Positions 37,681 to 45,582 of a stretch of 64,000 nucleotides of DNA are shown in pieces. The stretch is taken from assembly GCF_002803085.1 (NCBI RefSeq), contig NZ_NNBJ01000003.1, forward strand, positions 149,743 to 213,742, read 5' to 3'. The DNA comes from Streptomyces sp. CB01201. GTDB lineage: Bacteria; Actinomycetota; Actinomycetes; Streptomycetales; Streptomycetaceae. Positions within the stretch are counted from its first letter, which is position 1, and every line of letters begins with the position of its first letter. The notes under the pieces were generated by a model. That model saw only the letters and a program-made list of their open reading frames with translations, did no database searches and was not told where the DNA came from. Made by a program: the position numbers and the translations under genes.

Positions 37681-37822
37681 GCTTGAGAACCCAGGTCAGT
37701 CTCAAGCCGTCGCGTCCTGCCTTTGGACCACCGCGGATCGATGGGGAATGCGAGTGCAGCTCCGCGGGCCGGACTCGAACCGGCAATTCGACGCACATGT
37801 GCCTGGGCCGGTCGGTTCCGGC
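37681..37822 (-). ncRNA. Permuted tRNA-like RNA (YrlA-type Y RNA candidate)
   Basis: Read on the minus strand, a tRNA appears in circularly permuted order. The parts are: CGTCG (37789-37793), variable AATT, T arm GCCGG-TTCGAGT-CCGGC (37768-37784), acceptor strand CCGCGGA (37761-37767), a 23-nt cap, acceptor strand TCCGCGG (37731-37737), T8-G9, D arm GTCC-AAAGGCA-GGAC (37714-37728), then CGACG (37708-37712) pairing back to CGTCG. U8-A14, A15-U48, G18G19, A21, T54-T55-C56 and A58 are all kept, so the elbow should fold. There is no U33 or normal anticodon loop, so it cannot decode. Flanking arms CCCAGG (37802-37807) and CCTGGG (37690-37695) could extend the open stem. It lies downstream of the 38043-38774 gene. 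Confidence 0.75.
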
Positions 37823-37969
37823 GATCGGTGGCGCATGCTGAGTCTGGAGCGAGAGTCTGAGATTGATGGCGGACACGTGATTCGCGGCCGCACCGTCACG
37901 ACGAGCTTCAGTTTCAGCTTTGCGCTCCTGGCGCACCCGGCCGTGCTGGGCACGACCGGGAGTTGTGGG

Positions 37970-38026
37970 TTGTCGCGTACGTACACGTCGAGGCGCGCTC
38001 ACGCACGCGACAAAGCGTGATCACGC
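37970..38026 (-). terminator. Hairpins after the 38043-38774 gene
   Basis: The perfect palindrome GCGTGATCACGC (38015-38026) is followed by TTTG. TTGTCGCGT/ACGCGACAA (38005-38013 with 37970-37978) then forms a 9-bp stem around a 26-nt loop. They lie 17 bp past the stop on the minus strand and could end the mRNA, or be the 5' part of a transcript that includes the tRNA-like RNA. Confidence 0.55.
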
Positions 38027-38042
38027 ACACGTCAGGGCGTGC

Positions 38043-38774
38043 TCATCCGAAAAGGTAGCCGAATACGGCGTCGCCCACCCGCTGATCGGTGACGTCGATG
38101 CCGTTGGCCTCCTCGCGCGCGAACTTGACCGCCTGCTGCAACTTCTCCACACGGGATACGAGTTCGTTGACGCGGCGGGCGGGCAGCGCGCCCGAGAACT
38201 TCACGGTCGTCCAGTAGCCGACAGGCACGTCCTCGTAGTACACCTCGACCTGCGCCGGGTGCTTGTCGGTCGCTTCGGCCTTGACGTGGTTGCGCGGCAC
38301 CTTCTTCGTGCGCAGCGTCCGTACCGGCTCGGTCTTCCAGGAGTCGGTGGACGGGTCCTGGACCCATGCTTCGGCGGCGTCGAGCACCGGGAGACGGCGC
38401 ACGAAGGCGTTGATGTCCGTCAGCTGCTTCTCCAGGAAGAGCAGGTACGAGACGGGCGCGGCGGCCACGAGGACCCGCCCGTCGACGGTGATGTCGGCGC
38501 GCGCCTCGCAGTTCGCCCAGTCCTTGGTGGCGGTCACGTCGAACAGGCGGGTCAGCGTGGCGGCGGTGTCCCGCAGGACGTCCTCGGACCTGACCTGCAC
38601 CCGGGTGGACTCGGGCGGGAGCTGCTCGCCCTCTTCGTCCTTGGGCTGATAGGTACGGGAGATTCCCGCCAGCAACGCGGGCTTCTGCAAACCGTGCTGA
38701 GCAGCCGTCAGGTCCTGGTGGGACTTCGACTTGATTCCCTTTTCGACTGCGATGATTTGATTGAGTTTCGCCAC
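38043..38774 (-). CDS. Conserved protein of unknown function (DUF7873-like)
   Basis: This 243-residue cytoplasmic protein starts VAKLNQIIAVEKGIKSK at the GTG at 38774. That is where I believe homologues begin; an in-frame ATG 24 bp upstream abuts an AAGGAGG and is an alternative. No catalytic motif is obvious. Conserved-looking blocks are LLAGISRTYQPKDEEGEQLPPE, VSYLLFLEKQLTDINAFVRRLPVLD, RTKKVPRNHVKAEATDKHPAQVE-type segments and a C-terminal helix VNELVSRVEKLQQAVKFARE. From memory, relatives occur in Streptomyces and in actinobacteriophages. The permuted tRNA-like RNA lies ~220 bp downstream on the same strand, so an RNA-related role is possible but unproven. Confidence 0.7.
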   Translation of the reverse strand: MAKLNQIIAVEKGIKSKSHQDLTAAQHGLQKPALLAGISRTYQPKDEEGEQLPPESTRVQVRSEDVLRDTAATLTRLFDVTATKDWANCEARADITVDGRVLVAAAPVSYLLFLEKQLTDINAFVRRLPVLDAAEAWVQDPSTDSWKTEPVRTLRTKKVPRNHVKAEATDKHPAQVEVYYEDVPVGYWTTVKFSGALPARRVNELVSRVEKLQQAVKFAREEANGIDVTDQRVGDAVFGYLFG

Positions 38775-38860
38775 GTGGGGAAACGTAGCAATCCCCATCC
38801 TCCTTGTTCCACAGGTTATTGCGCGGGGAATCAGACAAAGGTCGGCCAAGACAGGGGTAC

Positions 38861-39727
38861 TTGCGCAAGGAGGGCGGGCCCATTCTCGTCATACAGCCCC
38901 GGCATCACCATCGCTGCACCGGATGCGGGCGCGCCCCGCTGCGGCATCTCGTCCTGGAGTCGGGGTCGCCGCTGTGTCTCGACTGCGCGGATCTGGGCCA
39001 TCTGGTGTTCCTGCCGCGCGGCGACACCGCGCTCACCCGCCGGGCCCGGGCGGGCAGTTCGCTCTCCGCCATCGTGGTGCGCCGCGATCGGCGCCGGCGG
39101 CGCTATGAGCGCCAGGGCGTCTTCGTCGAGGAGGCCGCGCTCGCCGCGGCGGAAGCGGCCTGCCTGGCCGACGCGGAGGCGCGGGCCCGTCGGCGGGCCC
39201 GGGACGCCGAGCGCCGGGCCGCCGAGGACGTACGGTTCACGGCGGCTCTGACCGCCGAGATCCTGCGCCTGTTTCCCGGCTGTCCGGCCGGGCGGGCCCG
39301 TGACATCGCCGAGCACGCCTCGGTGCGGGGCAGCGGCCGGGTGGGCCGGTCGGCTGCGGGCCGCGCGCTGGACGCGGCGGCGGTGACGGCCGCGGTGCGG
39401 GCGTCCGTGCGCCATCTGGACACGGAGTACGACGCGCTGCTCATGGCGCGCGTCCCGCACGGCAGGGCACGGGCGCGGGTGGCCGCCGCGATCGACGCGG
39501 TGCTGGCGGCCTGGGCCGCGGGTGAGCCCTGCGAGCCGCCCGCCGCGGGGCCGGACGACGCCTGCGAACCGCCCGCCGCGGGGCCGGACGACGCCTGCGA
39601 ACCGCCCGCCGCGGGGCCGGGCGACGCCTGCGAACCGCCCGCCGCGGGGCCGGGCGACGCCTGCGAGCCGCCCGCCGCGGGTCGGGCCAGTCCTGCGAGC
39701 CGCCCGCCTCAGGGCCGAGCGAGGTAG
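38861..39727 (+). CDS. DUF2293 protein with zinc-ribbon-like N-terminus and repeat tail
   Basis: This protein of about 280 residues has an N-terminal Cys-rich patch (CTGCGRAPL and LCLDCADLG, two C-x2-C pairs likely binding zinc). A basic/coiled region (RRDRRRRRYER then Ala/Arg-rich) follows, then a DUF2293-like domain with LFPGCPAGRARDIAEHAS and VRHLDTEYDALLM. The last ~60 residues are five copies of an 11-residue repeat, CEPPAAGPDDA. The start is uncertain. TTG at 38861 keeps the frame, but the best RBS (AAGGAGGG, 38867-38874) points to a rare ATT at 38882. A longer frame from 38804 would include a TTA codon and is less likely. Confidence 0.7.
   Translation: MRKEGGPILVIQPRHHHRCTGCGRAPLRHLVLESGSPLCLDCADLGHLVFLPRGDTALTRRARAGSSLSAIVVRRDRRRRRYERQGVFVEEAALAAAEAACLADAEARARRRARDAERRAAEDVRFTAALTAEILRLFPGCPAGRARDIAEHASVRGSGRVGRSAAGRALDAAAVTAAVRASVRHLDTEYDALLMARVPHGRARARVAAAIDAVLAAWAAGEPCEPPAAGPDDACEPPAAGPDDACEPPAAGPGDACEPPAAGPGDACEPPAAGRASPASRPPQGRAR
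39528..39692 (+). repeat. Five 33-bp tandem repeats in the DUF2293 gene
   Basis: A 33-bp unit encoding CEPPAAGPDDA/GDA starts at 39528, 39561, 39594, 39627 and 39660, the last copy degenerate. Copies are nearly identical at DNA level, which means recent expansion. Each adds one cysteine to the tail. Confidence 0.9.
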
Positions 39728-39905
39728 CCTCCAGGGTCGCGGAACGGCAGCCTCCTCTTGCGTAAGAATTCCATTCACTCACAGTTCTTTCGCATAGAAC
39801 GATTCCCTTACGGGGGTTGGGCAGGGCAGGATGGCTGCGCTCGACCCAAGCCGCCCGTCCCCCGCCGCCCCAGGCGGGCCCATGCCCCAGGCGAGGTAAC
39901 AGCCG

Positions 39906-41252
39906 ATGCCGAAGCCGGCCACCGTGGAATCCGACCCATCCGAACTGCTTGCCCCGTCACTCGACGAGGCCCCCCTGCGCCCGTTCCACCTGCGGGTGAC
40001 GGCGACCACGTTCGGGGCGAACTTCTCCGACGGATACGCGCTCGGCATGATCGGCGCGGTCCTCGCCACCCTCACCGACGCCCGGCACCTCTCCGGCGTC
40101 TGGCAGGGCCTGCTCGGCGCCTCGGCACTGATCGGGCTCTTCTTCGGCAGCATCGTGCTCGGCCGGGTCGGCGACATCATCGGCCGCCAGAAGCTGTACA
40201 TCTACAACTTCGTCCTGATCACCGTCGCCTCCGCCCTCCAGCTCTGGGCGCGCGACCCGGCCCTGCTCTTCACCCTGCGCGTGCTGATCGGCTTCGGGCT
40301 CGGCGCGGACTACGCGGTCGGCCCGACGATGCTGTCCGAGTTCGCACCCCGCAGGCTGCGGGGCGTGCTCCTCGGTTCCCTCACCGTGATGTGGACCGTC
40401 GGCTACGTCATCGCCGGCATCCTCGGCACCTACCTCGGCAAGTCCGAGGGGGCCGCCTATCTGCTGCTCGCCTCCGGTGCGGTGCCGGCGCTCCTGGTGC
40501 TGCTGCTCCGCTTCGGTACGCCGGAGTCGCCGAGCTGGCTGATCAGCCAGGGCCGGATCGACGAGGCCCGGGCCATCGCCCGCACGTATCTGAAGGCGGA
40601 GCTGGGCGCGGCCGAGGCCGCCCCGCCCGAGCGGCGCACCAGCACGACAGCGGCCTACCGCGAGCTCTTCTCGCCGGGCCAGGCGAAGCGGACCTGGTTC
40701 GGCACGGTCTTCTACAGCGCCCAGGTACTGCCGTACTTCGCGATCTACACCTTCATGCCGACCATCCTGGCCGCCCTGCACGTCCCCGATCCGGACCTGC
40801 AGAACCTGCTCCTGAACCTCTTCCTGCTCGGCGGCGGTGTCATCGGCCTCTGGTTCCTCCAGAAGACCGGCCGCCGCCCCTTGACGATCGTCACGTTCGG
40901 CATCATGACGGCGGCACTCGCGCTGATGGGCGCCTTCGCCCATGCCTCGACGATCGCCCTCATGGTGCCGTTCCTCGTCTACACCTTCGTGATGGCCGGC
41001 GCATCGAACCTCACCCAGGTGTATCCCGCCGAGCTCTACCCCACGCATCTGCGCGCCACCGGCGTCGGGTTCCTCAACGGCACCAGCCGCATCGCGTCGG
41101 CAGTCGGCACGTTCATCCTGCCGGTGAGCCTGGAGCACCTCGGCCTGAGCGGCTCGATGTACTGGCTGGCGGCCGTACTGCTCGCCGGCCTGCTGGTGTC
41201 GCTGGCGTGGGCCCCGGAGACGCGCGAGTCGGTGACGACGTCAGGAGGCTGA
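39906..41252 (+). CDS. Sugar-porter-like MFS transporter
   Basis: This 448-residue, 12-helix MFS protein resembles the sugar/aromatic acid porter groups. The signature GRVGDIIGRQKLY lies between helices 2 and 3. RVLIGFGLGADYAVGPTMLSEFAPRR spans helices 4-5. The helix 6 loop has PESPSWLISQGR, and PAELYPTHLRATGVG follows helix 10. These are classical sugar-porter landmarks. The upstream 180 bp (39728-39905) contain no gene. The substrate is not predictable. Confidence 0.88.
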   Translation: MPKPATVESDPSELLAPSLDEAPLRPFHLRVTATTFGANFSDGYALGMIGAVLATLTDARHLSGVWQGLLGASALIGLFFGSIVLGRVGDIIGRQKLYIYNFVLITVASALQLWARDPALLFTLRVLIGFGLGADYAVGPTMLSEFAPRRLRGVLLGSLTVMWTVGYVIAGILGTYLGKSEGAAYLLLASGAVPALLVLLLRFGTPESPSWLISQGRIDEARAIARTYLKAELGAAEAAPPERRTSTTAAYRELFSPGQAKRTWFGTVFYSAQVLPYFAIYTFMPTILAALHVPDPDLQNLLLNLFLLGGGVIGLWFLQKTGRRPLTIVTFGIMTAALALMGAFAHASTIALMVPFLVYTFVMAGASNLTQVYPAELYPTHLRATGVGFLNGTSRIASAVGTFILPVSLEHLGLSGSMYWLAAVLLAGLLVSLAWAPETRESVTTSGG

Positions 41253-41358
41253 GCGGCCTGCCACGAAGCGGCCCACGTCCGGCAGTCCGGCAGGTCACGG
41301 CGGCAGGTCACGGCGCGGCCCACCCACACCCCCCATCCCCACATCCACGGGCCGGGCC

Positions 41359-41384
41359 GGGCATCCCGCGGCGAGCGGATGCCC
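41359..41384. terminator. Hairpin after MFS gene
   Basis: GGGCATCC and GGATGCCC form a perfect 8-bp stem with a 10-nt loop, about 105 bp past the MFS stop. Just before it, a 14-bp unit GGCAGGTCACGGCG-like sequence is repeated twice. Confidence 0.45.
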
Positions 41385-41447
41385 CGCCTCCGCAACTGCC
41401 GTTCCCCACAAGGAACTTGAGCCGGTCCCATGGGGTATCCCTGCCCC

Positions 41448-41990
41448 ATGACATCTGCGCCGGACCGCCCCCTGCTGCTCCTCGACGTGGACGGCCCCCT
41501 CAACCCCTACGCGGCCCGCCTGCCCCATCTGCGCGGCTACCGCACCCACCGGCTCCACCCCTCGGTCTGGCTCTCCCGCCAGACCCCGGGCTCACGCCCG
41601 CACCGGCTCGGCCTGCGGGTCCGCCTCAACCCGGCGCACGGCCCCCGGCTGCGTTCGCTGCCGTACGAACTGGCCTGGGCCACCACGTGGATGAACGAGG
41701 CCAACGAGATGATCGCCCCCGCCATCGGCCTCCCCGCGGACCTCCCCTTCATCGCCTGGCCCGAGCTGTTCGCCACCGACCCCGACGGCCTGTACTGGAA
41801 GACCAGACCCCTGCTGGAATGGGCCGCCGGCCGCCCCTTCGCCTGGGTCGACGACATGATCACCGACCTGGACGAGACGTATGTACGCGACCACCACGAC
41901 GCCCGCGCCCTGATGGTGCGCATCCACCCCCGACGCGGCCTGCGCGAGGCCGACTTCCAACGGCTGACGCGGTGGGCGGCCGGGGCATAG
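41448..41990 (+). CDS. HAD-like hydrolase-fold protein
   Basis: This 180-residue protein opens with LLLLDVDGPLNPY, matching HAD motif I with nucleophile D13 and D15. Later, PFAWVDDMITDLDE looks like the metal-binding motif IV acids. Motifs II and III are weak and there is no clear cap domain, so substrate and even activity are uncertain. Relatives in Streptomyces are usually annotated as hypothetical. The ATG at 41448 was preferred because it places motif I at the usual distance. Confidence 0.7.
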   Translation: MTSAPDRPLLLLDVDGPLNPYAARLPHLRGYRTHRLHPSVWLSRQTPGSRPHRLGLRVRLNPAHGPRLRSLPYELAWATTWMNEANEMIAPAIGLPADLPFIAWPELFATDPDGLYWKTRPLLEWAAGRPFAWVDDMITDLDETYVRDHHDARALMVRIHPRRGLREADFQRLTRWAAGA

Positions 41991-42174
41991 GGGTAGCAGC
42001 CCGCAAGGGCAACCCCTGCCCCTTGGCATCCTTGCGCCTTTGCTTCTTCCTCCGGGCGGCAACCGCATCTGGGAGTAGGCTGCATTCCGCGCTCTTGGGG
42101 AGAGCATTAACTTTCCGTGAACAGAGGGCAGTTCGGCCATGCCCGTACAGCCCTCCATCCCGTGGGGGGATCTC

Positions 42175-44286
42175 ATGCACGAAATGGTCAAGGGTGCCAA
42201 CGTGGGCCTGGCCGCGCTCAGCGAGAACGCCGACTCCGTCATCGTGAGTCTGAGCTGGAGCAGCCCGACCGGCGAGGGCGATGCCGATGTCTCCGTGCTG
42301 CTGCTCGGCGCCGGCGGCAAGGTACGGGACAACGGGGATTTCTACTTCTACAACAACCCGGCCGCCGCCGACGGCACGGTTCAACTCCTCGGCCCGGCCC
42401 CGACCGAGAACGGCAACGAGGACAGAATTCGGCTCGATCTGACTGCCATTCCTGACGAGATCGGCCGTGTCGTCATCGCCGCCAGTCGTCATCAGCGGGC
42501 CCATTTCGGCGAGTTGGAGAACATTGGAGTCAGCCTGACGGACGGTTCGGGCGAGGAGATGCTGCGCTTCTCCATCACCGACGCCGAGACGGAGAGCGCC
42601 TTCGTCTTCGGTGAGATCTATCGTCGCGAGGACGCGTGGAAATTCCGCGCTATCGGCCAGGGCTACGACTCCGGCCTCGCCGGTCTCGCCACCGACTACG
42701 GCATCGAGATCGACGAGGACGACGACCAGGACAGCGAGGCGGAGCACCCTCAGGATCGAGCACCGGGCTTCCCCGACGCCATGGACACGGGTGGCCACAC
42801 CTCTGCCGTCGTCGAAACGGCCGTCACAACCGGCGCTTCCGACACCACAGTTGAGGGCCCGGCGGCCGCACGCGCCGCGGCTCTCGCCTCGGTGCCCGTG
42901 CAGCGCTCAGCCGAACCGGGCGCTGCCGAGCAGGCCACCGCGCCGCCCGCACGCCGGCTCCGTACGGCCAAGAAGAAGGTCACTCTGCCGAAGGCACCCA
43001 GGCCTTCGCTCGCCGAAAACGACTCCTGGCGCAGTGCCCGGTTGTTCCCCGCGTCGTCCCTCAAGAGCGACCGGGAGCGCGAAATGCGGGCCACGTCCGT
43101 ACTGCTCGCCGTGATGACCCAGGTGCCCGAATTCGGGCGGCGTCTCACCGCCGCCTTCGGCGCGCCCGCCGGGCGGATGGAGACCTTCACCGAGGTGTCG
43201 CTTCCGCACGGCGACACCCCGAAGCGGCCGGATGGTGTCATCCGCGTGGAGCGCGCGGGGAAGCTGTGGACGGCCCTCGTCGAGACCAAGACCAACGGCA
43301 ACTCCCTCAAGAGCGAGCAGATCCAGGCCTATATGGACATCGCTGCCCGCCGGGGCTACGAGGCGGTCATCACTCTCTCCAATGACGTTGCTTTGGAGGG
43401 GAGTTCACTGGTCGAGGTGAAGACCGACGGGCGGCGCAAGCACAAAGTCGCGCTGTGGCATCTGTCCTGGGCCGAGGTGACTCACCAGGCGCAGCTCCTC
43501 ATCCGGCACGAGGGCGTACGCAACGAGGCGCACGCCTGGCTCCTCCAGGAGTTGCTGCACTATCTCCAGCACGACAACTCCGGCTGTCACGGCTTCCAGA
43601 ACATGGGCCCCGCGTGGGTCCCGGTGCGCAACGGGATCGACGAGGAGACCCTGTCTCCGGGGGATCCGCGAACCGTGCAGGTCGTCGAGAGCTGGGAGCG
43701 GCTGATCCGCCAGGTCTGCCTGCGGCTCGGCGGGGAACTGGGCACGAAGGTGGTGCCCGTGCAGCGGGCCAGGCGCGGCACCGATCCGCAGTCGCGTCGG
43801 GTCGAACTGGCTGCCCGGCTCTGCGTGGACGGACAGTTGCGTGCCGAGATCCGAATCGAGGGGGCGCCCGGCACCGTGGGTGTCGTCGCCGATCTGCGGA
43901 TGGGACGGCTCAGGACGTCCATCGAGATCGCCGCGCCCGAGCAGGGATACCCACTGAGCTGGGCGAAGAAGCTGATGAAACAGCTGAGTGAGGCGCCGGC
44001 CGATCTTCATGTGGAGACCCTTCTCGAAGGGGAGACGGTCGGTCCGCGCGGCACCCTGGAGAAGCTGCGCCCCGAGCCCGGTGACCTGCTGCCTAAGGGG
44101 GCCGAACGGATCTCCGGGTTCCGGCTTTCGCTTTCCAAAAGTGTGGGCAGTACGCGCGGCAATGCCGAGACCGGGTTCATCCGCGGGGTGGACGCGGCCG
44201 TCGACCTCTTCCACTCCAGCGTGGTCACTCGGCTGGAGCCGCCGCGCCCGGCGCAGCGCCCCAGGGCGGCCGGTGCTTCCGCCTGA
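42175..44286 (+). CDS. TerD domain fused to PD-(D/E)XK nuclease-like domain
   Basis: This ~703-residue protein starts at the ATG at 42175 after GGGGGGA. The N-terminal TerD domain (about 1-180) has MVKGANVGLAAL, GDADVSVLLLG and YRREDAWKFRAIGQGYDSGL. An acidic then basic linker (180-280) follows. A second domain has PDGVIRVERAGK...ALVETKTNG, giving D353, E370 and K372, with QIQAYMDIAARRGYEAVITLSN after it. This is the order and spacing of a PD-(D/E)XK restriction-type nuclease. The C-terminal ~300 residues are unassigned. TerD-nuclease fusions fit a stress or phage-response effector. An earlier ATG (42139) is possible. Confidence 0.8.
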   Translation: MHEMVKGANVGLAALSENADSVIVSLSWSSPTGEGDADVSVLLLGAGGKVRDNGDFYFYNNPAAADGTVQLLGPAPTENGNEDRIRLDLTAIPDEIGRVVIAASRHQRAHFGELENIGVSLTDGSGEEMLRFSITDAETESAFVFGEIYRREDAWKFRAIGQGYDSGLAGLATDYGIEIDEDDDQDSEAEHPQDRAPGFPDAMDTGGHTSAVVETAVTTGASDTTVEGPAAARAAALASVPVQRSAEPGAAEQATAPPARRLRTAKKKVTLPKAPRPSLAENDSWRSARLFPASSLKSDREREMRATSVLLAVMTQVPEFGRRLTAAFGAPAGRMETFTEVSLPHGDTPKRPDGVIRVERAGKLWTALVETKTNGNSLKSEQIQAYMDIAARRGYEAVITLSNDVALEGSSLVEVKTDGRRKHKVALWHLSWAEVTHQAQLLIRHEGVRNEAHAWLLQELLHYLQHDNSGCHGFQNMGPAWVPVRNGIDEETLSPGDPRTVQVVESWERLIRQVCLRLGGELGTKVVPVQRARRGTDPQSRRVELAARLCVDGQLRAEIRIEGAPGTVGVVADLRMGRLRTSIEIAAPEQGYPLSWAKKLMKQLSEAPADLHVETLLEGETVGPRGTLEKLRPEPGDLLPKGAERISGFRLSLSKSVGSTRGNAETGFIRGVDAAVDLFHSSVVTRLEPPRPAQRPRAAGASA

Positions 44287-44337
44287 CGCGCCACGCTCCA
44301 TCCGGCCCCTTGGCTCCCCGGCTCCGGCCCCGTGCCC

Positions 44338-45582
44338 TCAAGCCCCGAGCCGGGCCGTGAGGGCGCCCACCGGGTCCGGGTCGGGGGTGCCGCGGGGCCA
44401 CCAGTCGTCCCGGCCGGGGTCGGACTCGTAGCCGTACCAGAGGCCGTCGCGGCCGTAGCGGAGCTGGGTGGTGGGGGTGGAGAGGCGGTTGCGGCTGGGG
44501 CGGAAGTCGGGGAAGCCGGCGGCGGTCAGCGCGGGGCGGGCCCGGTCGAAGGGGCCGGCCGGGGGGTCCCAGGGGGCTTCGAGGACGGCGAGGGCCGCCG
44601 AGCCGCCCTGGCGCCAGGCGGCCACCGCGCGGGCGAGGTCGCCGGGGGTGCGGTCGGTGGCCCGGGTCAGTGAGGTGTAGAGGGCGCGGGTCGCCGAGGT
44701 GAGGCCGGAGCCGGGGTGCGCGGCGGCGAGGCGGACCGCGTCCTGCCAGGTGGAGAGGGGGGCGATCGGGTCCTCTCCGGTGGCCAGGAGGGCGTGGGCG
44801 CGCAGGGACGCCTCGGTGGCCAGGAGGTCGAGGGACAGCGGGTCGGGGCCGCCGTGCACCTCGGGGAAGGCGGGCGGATGGCCCGGCCGGGCCGGGGTGG
44901 GGAAGGGCGGCGGGAGCGGTGGGAGGGTGCGCGGCTGGACCGCCGTGCGGGCCTGGACGGTGGGGAGTCGGGGCGGCGGGGCGGCCCGTTCCACGGCCAT
45001 GCGGGCGGCGTTGCGCCGGGTGAGCGCGGCGAGGACCTCCTGCTCGCCCCGCCCGCGCATGAGGAGCAGCACGAACGGGTCCTCGTCAAGGAGGCGTGCG
45101 GCCTGGTAGCAGAGCGCCGCCGCGTGCTTGCAGGGGTAGCCGTCGTCGGGGCACGAGCAGTCGGGGATCAGATCACCGTAGGCGGGCAGCAGGGCCGCCT
45201 CGTCGGCCAGCGCGTGCGGCAGGTCCTTGTCGAGGAGGGCCGCGATGTGCGCGGGCTCCTGGGCCGCACTGTCGAGGAAGTCCTCCCATGCCTGGTCGGG
45301 CAGGGTGCGCAGCCTCAGCTCGGTGCGGTAGGGGCGGGGCCGGGAGCCGTGGACGTAGGCGGTGATACGGCCCGGGGTGACGGTGATCGCGTCGACCTGG
45401 CCGGCTTCGGCGTAGGCGCGGCCGCGTGCCAACCGGGCCGCGTCCAGGGCGAGTTCCTCCAGGGCTCCCACCCAGGCGTCGCCCCACCAGGTACCCGTGC
45501 GCTCCGAGCGGGCGCCGAGTGCGGGGTAGGTGCGGCGGCGGTCGTCGTGGCGCGGGGTGCGCACCGGCGGGCGGGGGTTCAC
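44338..45582 (-). CDS. SWIM zinc-finger protein
   Basis: This 414-residue protein has a SWIM zinc finger, CSCPDDGYPCKH, with C142, C144, C151 and H153 (CxCx6CxH). SWIM domains bind DNA or protein. The N-terminal WWGDAWVGALEELALDAARLARGRAYAE is typical of the actinobacterial SWIM proteins paired with SNF2 helicases. The C-terminal half is Pro-rich then helical. Its start overlaps the SNF2 gene stop by 4 bp, so the two are translated together and likely form one complex. Confidence 0.88.
   Translation of the reverse strand: MNPRPPVRTPRHDDRRRTYPALGARSERTGTWWGDAWVGALEELALDAARLARGRAYAEAGQVDAITVTPGRITAYVHGSRPRPYRTELRLRTLPDQAWEDFLDSAAQEPAHIAALLDKDLPHALADEAALLPAYGDLIPDCSCPDDGYPCKHAAALCYQAARLLDEDPFVLLLMRGRGEQEVLAALTRRNAARMAVERAAPPPRLPTVQARTAVQPRTLPPLPPPFPTPARPGHPPAFPEVHGGPDPLSLDLLATEASLRAHALLATGEDPIAPLSTWQDAVRLAAAHPGSGLTSATRALYTSLTRATDRTPGDLARAVAAWRQGGSAALAVLEAPWDPPAGPFDRARPALTAAGFPDFRPSRNRLSTPTTQLRYGRDGLWYGYESDPGRDDWWPRGTPDPDPVGALTARLGA

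Noticed and set aside
37681..37822. Ordinary tRNA gene or tRNA with a group I intron
   Set aside because: The halves are in reversed order, not split in normal order. There is no U33 or anticodon loop, and no conventional 3' half occurs downstream of the 5' half.
37702..37986. Small 94-residue protein frame on the minus strand over the RNA region
   Set aside because: Composition is unlike a protein, there is no RBS, and it covers the perfectly paired tRNA-like structure. Noncoding is the better reading.
38804..38860. TTG-started N-terminal extension of the DUF2293 protein
   Set aside because: It contains a rare TTA codon, lacks an RBS and precedes the region where similar proteins begin.
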